The position numbers and the translations under genes were made by a program. The notes under the pieces are model-generated. The model was given only the letters and a program-made list of their open reading frames with translations, was not told where the DNA came from and did not search any database. Shown one piece after another: positions 1-10,539 of a stretch of 64,000 bases of DNA; position 1 is the first letter of the stretch, and each line of letters begins with the position of its first letter. The DNA is from Aphrocallistes beatrix (lineage: Eukaryota > Porifera > Hexactinellida > Sceptrulophora > Aphrocallistidae), in assembly GCA_963281255.1 (NCBI GenBank), contig OY725503.1, forward strand, positions 1,240,001-1,304,000, read 5' to 3'.

Positions 1-124
1 ATTAAAAATCCTTGTGCATATTAGGCCTTTAAAATAGTATAAAAGGCTATGCGAGTGGTAGTAGTAAAAGTTACTAGCATAAGTATAAGCTTTGAAATTT
101 GGCGTGGCGAAAGTTTGTCATTAG

Positions 125-2776
125 ATGGAAAAAAAGTTTATTAAATGGTTAACGGTAATCAGTGCCATTGTAGTTTTCAAAGTGATCCTATTAATGGTGT
201 GGACTAAACGCTATTCACATGGTAAATCTGATGAAATAATCCTGGTTGTACAAGATCCACAAAATGGGGTAACACAGATAAATAATAATGAAAGTTCAAC
301 TTCTGTGGTGAGCATGATTGAGTCTAAAAATATTACTGATGCAGTGATCAACTACACAAATATCTCCTCAGAAGAAGTTGTGACCGTTTCAAGTCAGCAT
401 AGCGTCTTCCTTGAAGACAATATCGATGAAACATTCGTATCAGTGAAGTACGCAGACGAACTCGATTGCGATGAAGTAGTGGGCGAGGAACAAGAATCCA
501 CAAATACAATATTTGCTGTTATATCTGGTTTCGATCTTTCTAACCAAATGATTTTATCAACAGAGAGTGAAGCTCATTTTATACTGGTGGGACAGGAGAA
601 TGATATTTCAGATTCCAAACTATTGAAACAAACATTCGAGGAAAGATTGAATTTGAACAATGAGTCCAACTTCCAAATCATATTCTGTAGCGATCACATG
701 GATACCAATTTCAACAATACTATAAGTCGGATTTCATCGTTGCTGCAAAATAAGCTGAGAAGTTTCAAAGCAATAATAATCTTAGACATAGAATCTCAAC
801 AAATATTGTGGCCTGGAATGAGTAAGGTTTTGCAGGGAAATCACATCGCAAGAAAGAATCTGGGCTATTTGATGGGAATTGCCCTCGGAGCAGAATTTAT
901 AGTTGATCTAGATGGATCTCATATCCTCACTCATCCTGAATTTTTGAGGAGAAAAGGCTTAACAGCGATCAAGAGCAATTCCAACCACCCAGTAATTGCA
1001 TCTCTTCACTCTAATGTGAATAACCCGTATGTGCTGATGGGTCCAAGGACAAGACCAGATGAGAAGTTAGATTCAGCTAATGCGATGAATAACATCTGGC
1101 CTCGAGGCTATCCTACCTCAGAACTGAAATATAAAGAGGTGCCGACATTCCACTTGTTAGAAGAGCTAGAAACCAGACTGACTGAACAATCTTCAACAAA
1201 ACAAAAATGCTTCCGCTTCTCAAATGATATCATTCAGAGCTTGGAAGATGAAAGACCAGATGTTGACTCAGAATATGAGAGCAGTTTACCACTCCATGTC
1301 ACATTCACACCACAATCTCATCGCCTGTCCATTCATCCTTCTCAATTCGCCCCATTCAATGCACAGGCCACCATATTCAGTAGACATGCATTCTGGGCGT
1401 TACTTCTCCCTGGGTCGGTTGGTGACGCTGTGAGTGATATCTGGAGAGGATATATTGCTCAAACATTCTTGCATTGCACGGGATCATTACTGGCCTTTTC
1501 CGCTCCCATTGTTAAGCAAGTTAAAGATAAAAACTCGAATACAAAACTCTCTCAAAAGGACACACGGCTTTATTCGCAAATTAAGGATCTGATTGAGTTC
1601 TTGTCTGTCTACGATTGCATTCAATCCTCTCCTAAAGTCTCGAATGGTGAATTGACCGAGTCGTTACCTCATTGCATGATCGTTCTGTACTCGAAACTGG
1701 TGTCCCGTGGATTCCTGGAAGGTGGGAAAGATATCTCACTGATTCGGGAATGGATTAGAGCTCTCATTTCTTTAGACTATTTCTTTCCCAATTTCTACCC
1801 AAACAGAGAATGCAAAGCCAAACGAGATAGTCTATACCGACCCAATTGGGATTTTGCGGAGCATAGCTTCTGTAATGTGTCTCAGAACACAACAACTGCT
1901 CCATCAGGACGACGAGATTGCGGACGAAGTCTTCTCACTGTAGTGCACATTAACTTTGGCCACAAAGAAGTGATTCCAGTCTGGCTTGCTCTTTGGCAAT
2001 ATGTATACCCTAATCCGATCTTCTACATTTCTGATCGAAAGGAAAGCCGCAACTCTGGGAGCTGCCTATTGGAACCTACTGATTATTTTGACATATCTTG
2101 CGATGTAAAGGATGAACTGGGGAGAGTACCTTATGAAAGTTTGATCCTAGCAATGGCTAGGTATCCTGATTATGATAACTACATGTTCATTCATGATGAT
2201 GCATATATTTCTCATAAAACATTGGAGAAAGTGATCGACGACAGAGTGAGTGCAATATGCAACACCCTTCTCGAAGATGGAGCAATCAATTGGTCTTGGA
2301 ATCCAATGGTTCAAAAAAGTATGCAAAAACTGGTTATTCAAAATGAATTTCAACCGAAATCCATCTACCGCGAGTCTACGGAAAAGTATTGCCCAGAGCT
2401 GTACGAAGATGAATCAAAATTTAGTGAGGGAAGCTTTTCCTATTATCGCAACATGGCAGATATTTTTATCCTAAAGAGTTCAGATGTTGAAGCTTTCTTG
2501 GTCATAATTAACAAGTACTTTGAGGTTGATATGTTCTTGGAGGTTGCAGTCCCGATGATATTTCGATGCGCACTTAATGCACGGGAAATTCCAAGGGTAA
2601 CATATTGGGATGGTAGACGAGCTAATGTTGATCATAATAGAGGTGAGATCTGTGGTACCAATCCTCCTCAAATATTGCATCCGATATGGAAAATATCAAT
2701 AAAACAAACAAATCCTGAGGAGTGGTTTAGACAGTTGAAGTTGTTTGTGACAGTTCGATATTGTGAAATAGCATGA
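125..2776 (+). CDS. STELLO/DUF288-family putative glycosyltransferase, type II membrane protein
   Basis: 883 residues in one exon from an ATG. A hydrophobic segment at about residues 8-27 behind a lysine-rich start looks like a signal anchor, so the bulk probably faces the Golgi/ER lumen. The middle carries hallmarks of the STELLO (DUF288) family: RKNLGYLMGIALGAEFIVDL near 242-262, WPRGYP near 324 and a HAFWALLLPGSVGDAVSDIW block near 421. A second GT-like domain starts near residue 605 (TVVHINFGH) and has a DxD-like HDDAYI near 690. In Arabidopsis, STELLO proteins are Golgi proteins that assist cellulose synthase assembly; substrate and role in animals are unknown to me. Many NxS/T sites lie in the N-terminal stalk. 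An AATAAA occurs about 77 bp past the stop, just inside the ABCC fragment that follows. Family call is confident; enzymatic activity is inferred. Confidence 0.85.
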   Translation: MEKKFIKWLTVISAIVVFKVILLMVWTKRYSHGKSDEIILVVQDPQNGVTQINNNESSTSVVSMIESKNITDAVINYTNISSEEVVTVSSQHSVFLEDNIDETFVSVKYADELDCDEVVGEEQESTNTIFAVISGFDLSNQMILSTESEAHFILVGQENDISDSKLLKQTFEERLNLNNESNFQIIFCSDHMDTNFNNTISRISSLLQNKLRSFKAIIILDIESQQILWPGMSKVLQGNHIARKNLGYLMGIALGAEFIVDLDGSHILTHPEFLRRKGLTAIKSNSNHPVIASLHSNVNNPYVLMGPRTRPDEKLDSANAMNNIWPRGYPTSELKYKEVPTFHLLEELETRLTEQSSTKQKCFRFSNDIIQSLEDERPDVDSEYESSLPLHVTFTPQSHRLSIHPSQFAPFNAQATIFSRHAFWALLLPGSVGDAVSDIWRGYIAQTFLHCTGSLLAFSAPIVKQVKDKNSNTKLSQKDTRLYSQIKDLIEFLSVYDCIQSSPKVSNGELTESLPHCMIVLYSKLVSRGFLEGGKDISLIREWIRALISLDYFFPNFYPNRECKAKRDSLYRPNWDFAEHSFCNVSQNTTTAPSGRRDCGRSLLTVVHINFGHKEVIPVWLALWQYVYPNPIFYISDRKESRNSGSCLLEPTDYFDISCDVKDELGRVPYESLILAMARYPDYDNYMFIHDDAYISHKTLEKVIDDRVSAICNTLLEDGAINWSWNPMVQKSMQKLVIQNEFQPKSIYRESTEKYCPELYEDESKFSEGSFSYYRNMADIFILKSSDVEAFLVIINKYFEVDMFLEVAVPMIFRCALNAREIPRVTYWDGRRANVDHNRGEICGTNPPQILHPIWKISIKQTNPEEWFRQLKLFVTVRYCEIA

Positions 2777-2837
2777 TTCTACATTTTAGAAATACTATAA
2801 TTTTTTCCTGTTTTTGATTGCTAATTTTTGTTTTCTT

Positions 2838-3560
2838 GTCTTCAAGCTGTCTTAATAAACCATGTTTCTTCATGTTCAGTGGATATCGGGAACAACACCA
2901 TAACTAACATTGGTCCATCCATCGCTTACACACTGGCTCTAGCACTTAGCACAATGTGTACCCCGATTTTTCACGGTGTTAGCTATCATCTCACAGACTG
3001 TGCGACAATGCAGATGCGGACAGTGTGTATCGTTGCTATATACAAGAAAATCCTACACGTTCAGCAAAAGGTTTTGCATGGAGTCTCAACTGGGTATATT
3101 CTGAACCTCGTTTCTAACGATGTCTATAAATTCGATTTGGGGCTACAGACATTCGCCTCATTCTTCATTACTCCTATTATCATTATATTGTCAATAATAT
3201 TAATTTTAGTCTTCGTCGGTCCTATCGGGCTAATTGGCATCGCTTACCTCATTATTCACACTCCTCTACAGACTGTAATAGGGATTCTATTCGGTTATTT
3301 AAAATCTCTCCAGTCAAAAACAACAGACAATCGCATTCGCCTCATGGACCAGATTATCCGGGGCATGCATGTCTTTAAATTCTACGTTTGGAGAGACCGT
3401 CCAAATAAAATATATTAACAGAATTCGTAAAAGCAATTTTTCTATGCAAATCCTGCTGGGCCGCATATAGTAGCATACTTGACATTCATTATTCGATACT
3501 AATTTGTTTATAGCTCTCTTTCTAATTGATTGGGTTAGCATCTTATTGGATCAGCCTTAT
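2838..3560 (+). pseudogene. ABCC4-like transporter fragment (part of TMD1)
   Basis: Nearly identical to the first transmembrane domain of the two full ABCC genes (matches about 20722-21445 and 52216-52940). It begins abruptly within that domain, with no start codon or N-terminal cytosolic part. The frame stays open to 3418, where loss of one G in the TTTGGGAG stretch shifts it. A more decayed match continues to about 3560. Both nucleotide-binding domains are absent, so it cannot make a transporter. It shares some variants with copy 2 (CACAGACTGTGCGAC) and others with copy 1 (the CTACAGAC stretch), so it is a mosaic or a sister of both. It starts 62 bp after the STELLO-like stop codon in the same orientation. 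Confidence 0.92.
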
Positions 3561-3608
3561 GATCAAATTAATTAATCATAATGTATAACACACTTTAATT
3601 GATTGTCT

Positions 3609-3715
3609 TTAACTGTAGAATGCCCAGCATTTATATGACTTCAGCGCTATAGAAAATGGCTGGGAGACATCCGCGATATCGGGGACACTGTCCCCTCTGG
3701 GCATTCTACGGTTAA
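3609..3715. mobile_element. TTAA-flanked MITE, family A, copy 1
   Basis: Bounded by TTAA on both sides. The near-perfect terminal inverted repeat reads TTAACTGTAGAATGCCCAG at the left and its complement, with one change, at the right. Internal sequence includes GACATCCGCGATATCGGGGA. A second copy lies at 16082-16203. TTAA target choice suggests piggyBac-type mobilisation (inference). Confidence 0.8.
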
Positions 3716-4327
3716 CGTTCTGGACTGAAATTGGTTGAGTCATTTAAATAAATTTAAACTTGGTGGATTCAAATAGGCCTTACATTCAAGTTAATACGAA
3801 GTAAATTCAATTTACTATGAACCTATTTTTTCTGCTACAGTTTCTGATATCAATGATGTCACCATAGACAAATGACAATTCAGCGATCCGTGTCCTGCTA
3901 GCTTGCTTGTACCATTTAAACTAGAATAGTCGAATAGTAAACTCGAATAGTTTTACAATGAATATTACCGAACTAGTGAATCAAAATCTAGCGTTAATTT
4001 GTTCCTATCAGATAATACAAAAGGTTCAGCACCCGCTTTGGGGGTGCGATTATTGGAGGGCTAATTGTGGGATATATTCAGTATTCCCAGTGTATACTAA
4101 ATTACTAATTAGATTCTAATCACTGTACTAAATCTATATTATCTATCATAGGCCCAAGTTTGAGTGGTTCCAAAGCGGGTCACTCTAGTCACTAGGTACC
4201 TTAACCGCAAGGTTTATTATTCTGGGGTAGGACCAGTCTGACTCTGGTCCCAGGTTTGGTAATATTATCCAAAATTGGTGTATATATCAAGCATTAGTCG
4301 CATAGGGGATTTTGGTCATGCTCTCAA
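3716..4327. other. Gene-free stretch
   Basis: No supported gene. AT-rich unique-looking sequence with stop codons in all frames. The last eight bases (GCTCTCAA, 4320-4327) are the left target duplication of the next element. Confidence 0.5.
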
Positions 4328-4591
4328 CATATATTAAAATCGACGAGGCGCATGCGCCTGAGATTTTAATGCTATTCAAGAATTAATAGAATTTTTTTTG
4401 TAAATACTACAAATTTAATTCTTATTCTAACATATACTATAATAATTTATAGAATTGTATTATAAATGGGAGAAGGAGCTTCTTCATTCTTAGAAGTGGA
4501 TCCACTAAAAAACGTAAATTGATTATCCTGAGGCTAAATTATCAACACAGATGCAGCCTCTAAATTTTACAATCAATACTGCTACATCTTT

Positions 4592-4966
4592 AAACAAGAA
4601 CAGTGTAATACAAGTTAATTTTCCATTTCAGTGTTGCCATATGAGTTGTTTGACATGTTCATGTCACATACCTTCAAATTTTCATGCAAAATTCATGCCA
4701 CAAAACATTAAATATTCATGCAAAATTCATGCCAAGTGTGAAAAGTTCATGCCATTCTCATACCAGAAGTAAAAAGATATTATCATCGTTTGACATTGAC
4801 AAGATTAAACGATAATGAATTCATAAAATGACATTTACGAAACTGAAAAAGTTCATGCCAAGTTCTGGTTCATGCCATTTTCATGCCACAACTCAAAAGT
4901 TCATGAAAATGGTCAAATCTATGAACTTTGTTCATGATATGGTTACACTGATTCATTTAATGAAGT
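4592..4966. repeat. TTCATGCCA-rich insertion in the left foldback arm
   Basis: Absent from the right arm, which runs straight from TACTGCTACATCTTT to CAACTCGGTCAAAGG. It contains repeated TTCATGCCA/TTCATGCAAAATTC motifs, about ten within 300 bp. Short reading frames here are by-products of the repeat. Confidence 0.7.
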
Positions 4967-5582
4967 CAACTCGGTCAAAGGTAATTAGTACTGATCGAAC
5001 AATGGCTTATCATTCACAGATGATCTAACAGAGATATTATAATTGGTCACCAACAGGGTTGGTAGATTTAATCCACCCCTGGGTTAAATCCAGGTTTAAA
5101 CCGGGTTGGGCAAAACCCCCTTTTGTGGGTTAAGCCTCATTATTATAAGCGAATCAACTTTATCAGGTCATATCCATTTCAGCATAACCTAGAGGATCAA
5201 TATTCTGTCAATATCTAATTAACAATGTAGTAGTTACTACCATAATAATTGGAATTCTTAAAAATCTAAGAATAAATAGGAATTCATAGAATTTATAATT
5301 ATTTCAGATGTTTCAGCGAAAACTAATTATAATGCCTGACTATTTAATGAGGGTTTTTCTATACAGCAACCTAGGTTGCTACATAGAACACCTGGAGCAA
5401 CCTAGATTGCTAGAAATGTGCTAGCAACCTAGGTTACTCGGTGCTTAGTATGTAGCAGCCTATGAGAAATAGTATTACCGCTTTTATTCATAGATTATAT
5501 TATTATTGATAAGCATGCTGTTATTTTATTTCATTAAATTTTCTTCTTACTTTAAGGTTAATAATAATAATAATACGTAATA

Positions 5583-5975
5583 CGTGGGACAATCGCGAAA
5601 TATGTGCTGCCACAAGTAGTTGATCATTATAAAAAGGTAAGACCAAGGACGGGAGTACGTGGAATAAAATTATTGCATGATAATGCCCCAGCCCATAATT
5701 CAAAGGTTGCCAAGTCTAAACATGCCGAATATGGGATAGAAGTCCTTCCTCACTCATACAGTCCAGACCTAGCTCTCTGCGACTTCTGGCTGTTTCAAAA
5801 GCTAAAAGATCATTTGCGAGGGAATAGATTCCGCGATCGGAGTGAGCTACGAACCTCGATTTTTCAGTATCTCAAACACCTACCCCAAGAAATGTACATA
5901 GAAGCATTTTACTCATGGATGGCAAGGTTACAAAAGTGTACAAATGTAGATAGGGAGTACTTTGAACAAGTATAA
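5583..5975 (+). pseudogene. Mariner transposase, C-terminal half
   Basis: An open frame encodes the catalytic end of a mariner transposase: LLHDNAPAH, then SPDLALCDFWLF, with 34-residue spacing between the two aspartates (DD34D mariner). The frame is already open at its left edge, so the N-terminal helix-turn-helix and first catalytic aspartate are missing. The piece ends with a terminal-repeat-like GATTGCCCCTCGCA near 6038-6050. It sits between TA dinucleotides (5581-5582 and 6054-6055) and interrupts the foldback arm pairing, so it was inserted after the foldback formed. Not functional alone. Confidence 0.88.
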
Positions 5976-6195
5976 TTACTTTAATACTGATTCTTCATTT
6001 CAACTAGAAAAAATTATCATGGGATTAGAACTTTTCGATTGCCCCTCGCAATGTACAATTATTCCATTCTGACATGATTCCTTGATGATATGTTCAAGTG
6101 CGCTGTACAATGAATTAAGAAGTGCATGTGTGCAGCATGTATGTTATACATATATACAGTGTATATGTGTAAGTCTGTGCGCGCGTATATATGTA

Positions 6196-6390
6196 TAAAT
6201 TAATGTATTATTAAATGCGTTTCATGGGCTAATCGAAAAAGATGAATTTTCAAGAGACTTTTAAAGATAGTAATGGATTGAGCATTCAGGATGTAGGCAG
6301 GCAGGTTATTCCATTCAACAGGAGCTGCAAAATAAAAAGAGCGATCAAGTTGAGGAATTAATGTATGGATGTTTGAGGAGGATAGCATTC
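6196..6390 (-). pseudogene. Non-LTR retrotransposon, reverse transcriptase C-terminal tail fragment
   Basis: The minus-strand frame reads RSFYFAAPVEWNNLPAYI then TIFKSLLKIHLF. This resembles the end of L2/CR1-type LINE polymerases (usual form: RSFxxAxPxxWNxLP ... FKxxLKxxLF). Only about 60 residues remain. It is opposite in orientation to the other LINE piece in this element, so the LINE was broken and inverted, or two copies entered. Confidence 0.65.
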
Positions 6391-6899
6391 GAAGATCTTA
6401 GATTACGGTTGGACCTTTTACTATAAGCTAGGTGATTTATAGAGGAGCAAGAGAATGAACAGCTTTATAAATGATGAGGATTCTAAATGTGATGCGATAT
6501 TTTCATATACTAAAAGCGCCTCGTCGATTTTAATATATGAAAACATCACTTTATGCGCATGCGTAATTGTTGCACAACAATTACGCACATGCACATAAAA
6601 CAATAGGCACATATACTACACTACAAATATCATCTTTTGCGAAATTAAATAAAATTTATCATATTCAACATTAGTGAAAATAGCAATAGCATATTTTCTA
6701 GCATTGATGAGTTCAAGGTTGGAATTTAACCTGGATTAAATAGGTTTAACCCAACCCACTTGGCTAAACCCGGTTTAAACCGGATTGAACTGGGTTTTTT
6801 GATATTATCCTTTGGTTGGGTCTCAATTATGTTAAATAATATAGCTATCACTGTCAGTGTCAGAATACATTTCTTAAAACTGTCAACTCTACATATAAT

Positions 6900-7945
6900 T
6901 AATGGTAGTCACGCACTCAAGGACAGACATAGTACACAGTCCACGCTATAGGGGCATGTGGGAGCTATAATCGCCCTGCACGCAGTTAGCAAGCTAAATG
7001 TACTGCGCTACTGAAGATAGCCAATGACGTCTTCTTCTACATGAACAAAAAACACGTCACACTTCTCGTCCTCTTGGGTCTCAGCTATGTATTTGACACT
7101 GCTGACCATTCTATCCTAATAACATGCCTTCTTACACATTTCCGGATTTGTGACACTTCTTCCGGTTCAAATAATATCTCTCCGGCTGAAACCAATCCAT
7201 TTCCATCCGTGGTTCAAATTCACTCCACACTCCCGTTAAATACAGCATTCCCGCTTCCCTAAAGTTCCTGCCTTGGTACCCTTCTCTTCACTCTTTATGC
7301 CACCAGCTCGCTCTTTGATATCATTAGGTCTCACCTCCTCGACATGAACTGCTATGCCGATGATATTCCAATTTATCATTCTTTTAAACCCAATTCTTTA
7401 CTCTGAGAAATCTTCTCTCACTGTCATCCAATCCTGTGTCTCTAATCTCCGTTCTAGGTTTCTTAACAACAAGCTGCTCAGCAATGACCAAAACTGAGTT
7501 CCTCGTCATCGGTACCCGTCAACAAATCTCAAATTTCTTCATTGATAGCATCTCTGTTGGCAATTCTCTAATCTCGCCATCCAAAGAAGTAAAATTGGGT
7601 ACCTGGTTCGACAACAACCTATTGATGTCTTCCTCGATCCGTAAAGTTGTTTCTTCATGCTTCTATTTCATCTAGAATATCAATCGAATCAGGAAGTTTC
7701 GCCTCTCCAGCAAAGCATGCGAAACTATCGTTAAACCCCTTGTAACATCTCATCTTTACAATAGTAAGTCTTTTATATGGTTCTCCCTGGTTGCCCCTGT
7801 CTCGACTCCAACGTGTTGCAGCCAGACTTATTCACAACTCATCAAGAACTACTCCATCGTTTCCTCTTCTTATTAAATCCCTCTACTGGCTGCCTGTAAA
7901 ACATCGCATCACATTTAAAATTGTCACCATTTATAAATATGTTAT
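6900..7945 (+). pseudogene. Non-LTR retrotransposon (L2/CR1-like) reverse transcriptase remnant
   Basis: Scattered over three frames are recognisable RT blocks. RHSTQSTL is near 6925; LLVLLGLSYVFDTADHSIL (usual LLDLSAAFDTVDHSIL) is near 7062-7118. A YADD-like NCYADDIPIYH block is near 7348. LYWLPVKHRITFKIVTIYKY is near 7877. Several frameshifts and stops separate them. No 3' tail or target duplication was found. Family assignment within the L2/CR1/Jockey group is approximate. Confidence 0.7.
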
Positions 7946-8830
7946 TCTCTTAAAAAGTTTATAGATTTAAAGTTTTAATGTACAGCGCAATTGAACATAT
8001 CAGCATGGAATAATTGTATATTATTACGTATTATTATTATTATCAACCTTAAAGAAGAAAATTTAATGAAATAAAATAACAGCATGCTTATCAATAATAA
8101 TATAATCTATGAATAAAAGCGGTAATACTATTTCTCATAGGCTGCTACATCCTAAGCACCGAGTAACCTAGGTTGCTAGCACATTTCTAGCAATCTAGGT
8201 TGCTCCAGGTGTTCTATGTAGCAACCTAGGTTGCTGTATAGAAAAACCCTCATTAAATAGTCAGGTATTATAATTAGTTTTCGTTGAAACATCTGAAATA
8301 ATTATAAATTCTATGAATTCCAATTTATTCTTAGATTTTTAAGAATTCCAATTATTATAAGTTGATTCGCTTATATTAGTAATAATGAGGCTTAACCCAC
8401 AAAAGGGGGTTTTGCCCAACCCGGTTTAAACCTGGATTTAACCCAGGGGTGGATTAAATCTACCAACCCTGTTGGTGACCAATTCTAATATCTCTGTTAG
8501 ATCATCTGTGAATGATAAACCATTGTTCGATCAGTACTAATTACCTTTGACCGAGTTGAAAGATGTAGCAGTATTGATTGGAAAATTTAGAGGCTGCATC
8601 TGTGTTGATAATTTAGCCTCGGGATAATCAATTTTACGTTTTTAGTGGATTCACTTCTAAGAATGAAGAAGCTCCTTCTCCCATTTATAATACAATTCTA
8701 TAAATTATTATAGTAAATGTTAGAATAATAATTAAATTTGTAGTATTTACAAAGAAAAGCCTATTAATTCTTGAATAGCATTAAAATCTCAGGCGCATGC
8801 GCCTCGTCGATTTTAATAGCTCGCTCTCAA

Positions 8831-9305
8831 GCAATGTTAAAACATTATTCCCACTTAAGTATTATTTTCTAAATTCTGAGATTATTTAGGATCAAATTGA
8901 ATTGTTCTAGCATACAAATGCCAGCCATAAAGTTCGCATAATTCGTTCGATCAATTTATGATATTCAAATTCAATAAAAATGTAAGGAATTACAGATTCC
9001 ATCACAAATACTGGTTTACTACCACTAATGCGGATCAGCGGGTTTCGACCTTTAAATGCGGTTCTGACCCGCCTGAGGCGGGCCACTTGGGACTTATGCT
9101 ATCCATAGCATTTTATACACTGAGATAATTCTTACCAGTATTATTTATGGTGCAAAAAATTCAAAATCTATTTTAATTTCCATCGGCTTTTTCAATCGTT
9201 CTGACTGTTTGAACCTGTAAAGTTCCACTTTTTCATTCTTCTATCGAACTATTTTTCCTTGTATAATACTTTTCTATTGCGTCCCGCCATATCCCACGAA
9301 ATTCA
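8831..9305. other. Gene-free stretch
   Basis: No gene seen. The segment 9250-9305 (TTTTCTATTGCGTCCCGCCA and following) recurs in altered form at about 15240-15296 inside another foldback, so at least this part is dispersed repeat. Confidence 0.45.
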
Positions 9306-9402
9306 AAGGCCTGTCACTGGAAAATTGGTCCGCGAAAATTTTGGTCCGGGGGACCAATTTTCCATGGAATTTTGGTCCGGGGACCAATTTTCCATAAGGA
9401 AT
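9306..9402. repeat. GGTCC-repeat element, left part
   Basis: Begins GGCCTGTCAC, then repeats of GGTCCGGGGGACCAATTTTC. Its partner end GTGACAGGCC lies at about 14780-14789. The gypsy element splits it: the left part ends GAAT at 9399-9402 and the right part restarts with GAAT at 14169. Confidence 0.7.
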
Positions 9403-9627
9403 TGTGACGATCTACTTTATCATTATTTAGTTAGTATCCATAGTTACCGTAGTTACGTTACTTACCTCCCAAGTAGACGCCTTAGACTGATCACTTATAT
9501 TACGTGAGATTATGCATAGACTTATATTCACTTGTTGATAGCTTCTAAACTAGTATTTCTTCCTTCCCTAATTGTACTTAGTATTATTTGATATTATACC
9601 ATTGTAATCACTATTCGGGACGCGACA
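9403..9627 (+). repeat. 5' LTR of gypsy element 1
   Basis: Starts TGTGACGATC and ends GGGACGCGACA; matches 13944-14168 base for base as far as can be read. TG...CA termini are normal for LTRs. Confidence 0.95.
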
Positions 9628-9661
9628 CAAAACTAGTTTAGAGATCGCTACTAATCGTGCA

Positions 9662-10470
9662 ATGGCTACTGCTCCTTTGACTGTTCCTCCTTTGCAAAAG
9701 GGAGATCGTATAGAAGACTGGAGGCACGTATTCGAGGCTGGGACCCAACACGTTCGCGCGGTCGAAGACGGGGAAAAAAGAGCTATCCAGCTGCTTCCCG
9801 CCTACGTTAATCGGGATGTTGCGGACCGGGAGGAGTAAGAGATATTGTGAAGAAAGCTGCGACACTCGAGGAGGCACTGACAGGCTTATCTCAGGTCTTA
9901 GATCCTCCGATGGATACATTTTCTGCCATGCAAGAGGTTAGCCGAATGCAATGGCAGCCCGGACAGGAAATAGGCGAATATTTCTTTACATTGAAAAGGA
10001 AAGCTACTTACGCTAAATTGAGGTTGAAACATGTTGCTTCACTCCTTGCAGCACAGTTGCCTAGAGATATCCAGGCGAGGATAAAGGCAGAAGTCACAGA
10101 CATAGACGACGGTCTGGAGCATGAACATGCTCACAAACTTATTCGCACGGTAAAGAACGAGTTGGTTGAGAAAGGGTACGCTTTGAATAAGGGGAACCGG
10201 GGTTTGAGGGAATCGCAAAAGTCGCTGTTATTCACGCAGGAGAAACCGCTGACGAAATAACTTCAGAACCTTCGAAATCGGTAGCATACACGAGGGGTAC
10301 TTTCAGTAATCACAGGGCGAGACAGAAGTTCAAGTCCAGACAGAGCGACGGATGTTTTATTTGCGGCCGCAGCCACCCTTGGCGTTTTTGCCCGGACAAG
10401 AGGTGCCCCGCTTGTGGGCAGAAGGGCCATGTCGTAAAATACTGCCCATCCAAGCGTTCGGAGGGAGACG
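9662..10470 (+). pseudogene. Gypsy gag, broken
   Basis: An ATG 35 bp past the 5' LTR opens a 58-codon frame (MATAPLTVPPLQKGDRIEDW...) that ends at TAA 9836-9838. The same protein evidently continues in another frame from 9841 to 10260. It includes a capsid-like segment (FSAMQEVSRMQWQPGQEIGE). Two zinc-knuckle motifs follow at 10350-10445: CFICGRSHPWRFC (a variant) and CPACGQKGHVVKYC (a good CX2CX4HX4C). Nucleocapsid function is known for the family. Confidence 0.85.
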
Positions 10471-10539
10471 CACGGAAGGTGATGCGTACCACTAAAATGG
10501 ACTCCGGTAATGATTTATCTGTGGCACTCCCAATTAAGA

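Larger units (their letters stand above)
4328..8822. mobile_element. Large foldback element with long inverted arms and 8-bp target duplication
   Basis: Arms of about 0.8 kb, complementary to each other, run inward from 4328 and from 8822. Ends carry ATTAAAATCGACGAGG followed by the palindrome GGCGCATGCGCC. GCTCTCAA flanks it at 4320-4327 and 8823-8830, an 8-bp direct repeat. The left arm is lengthened by a repeat insertion (4592-4966) and the right boundary of the arm pairing is interrupted by a mariner half (5583-6053). The centre holds LINE pieces and, near 6517, another end of the same family (CCTCGTCGATTTTAATATATG). No transposase for the foldback itself is seen; the superfamily is uncertain (8-bp duplication fits hAT or P). 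Confidence 0.78.
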
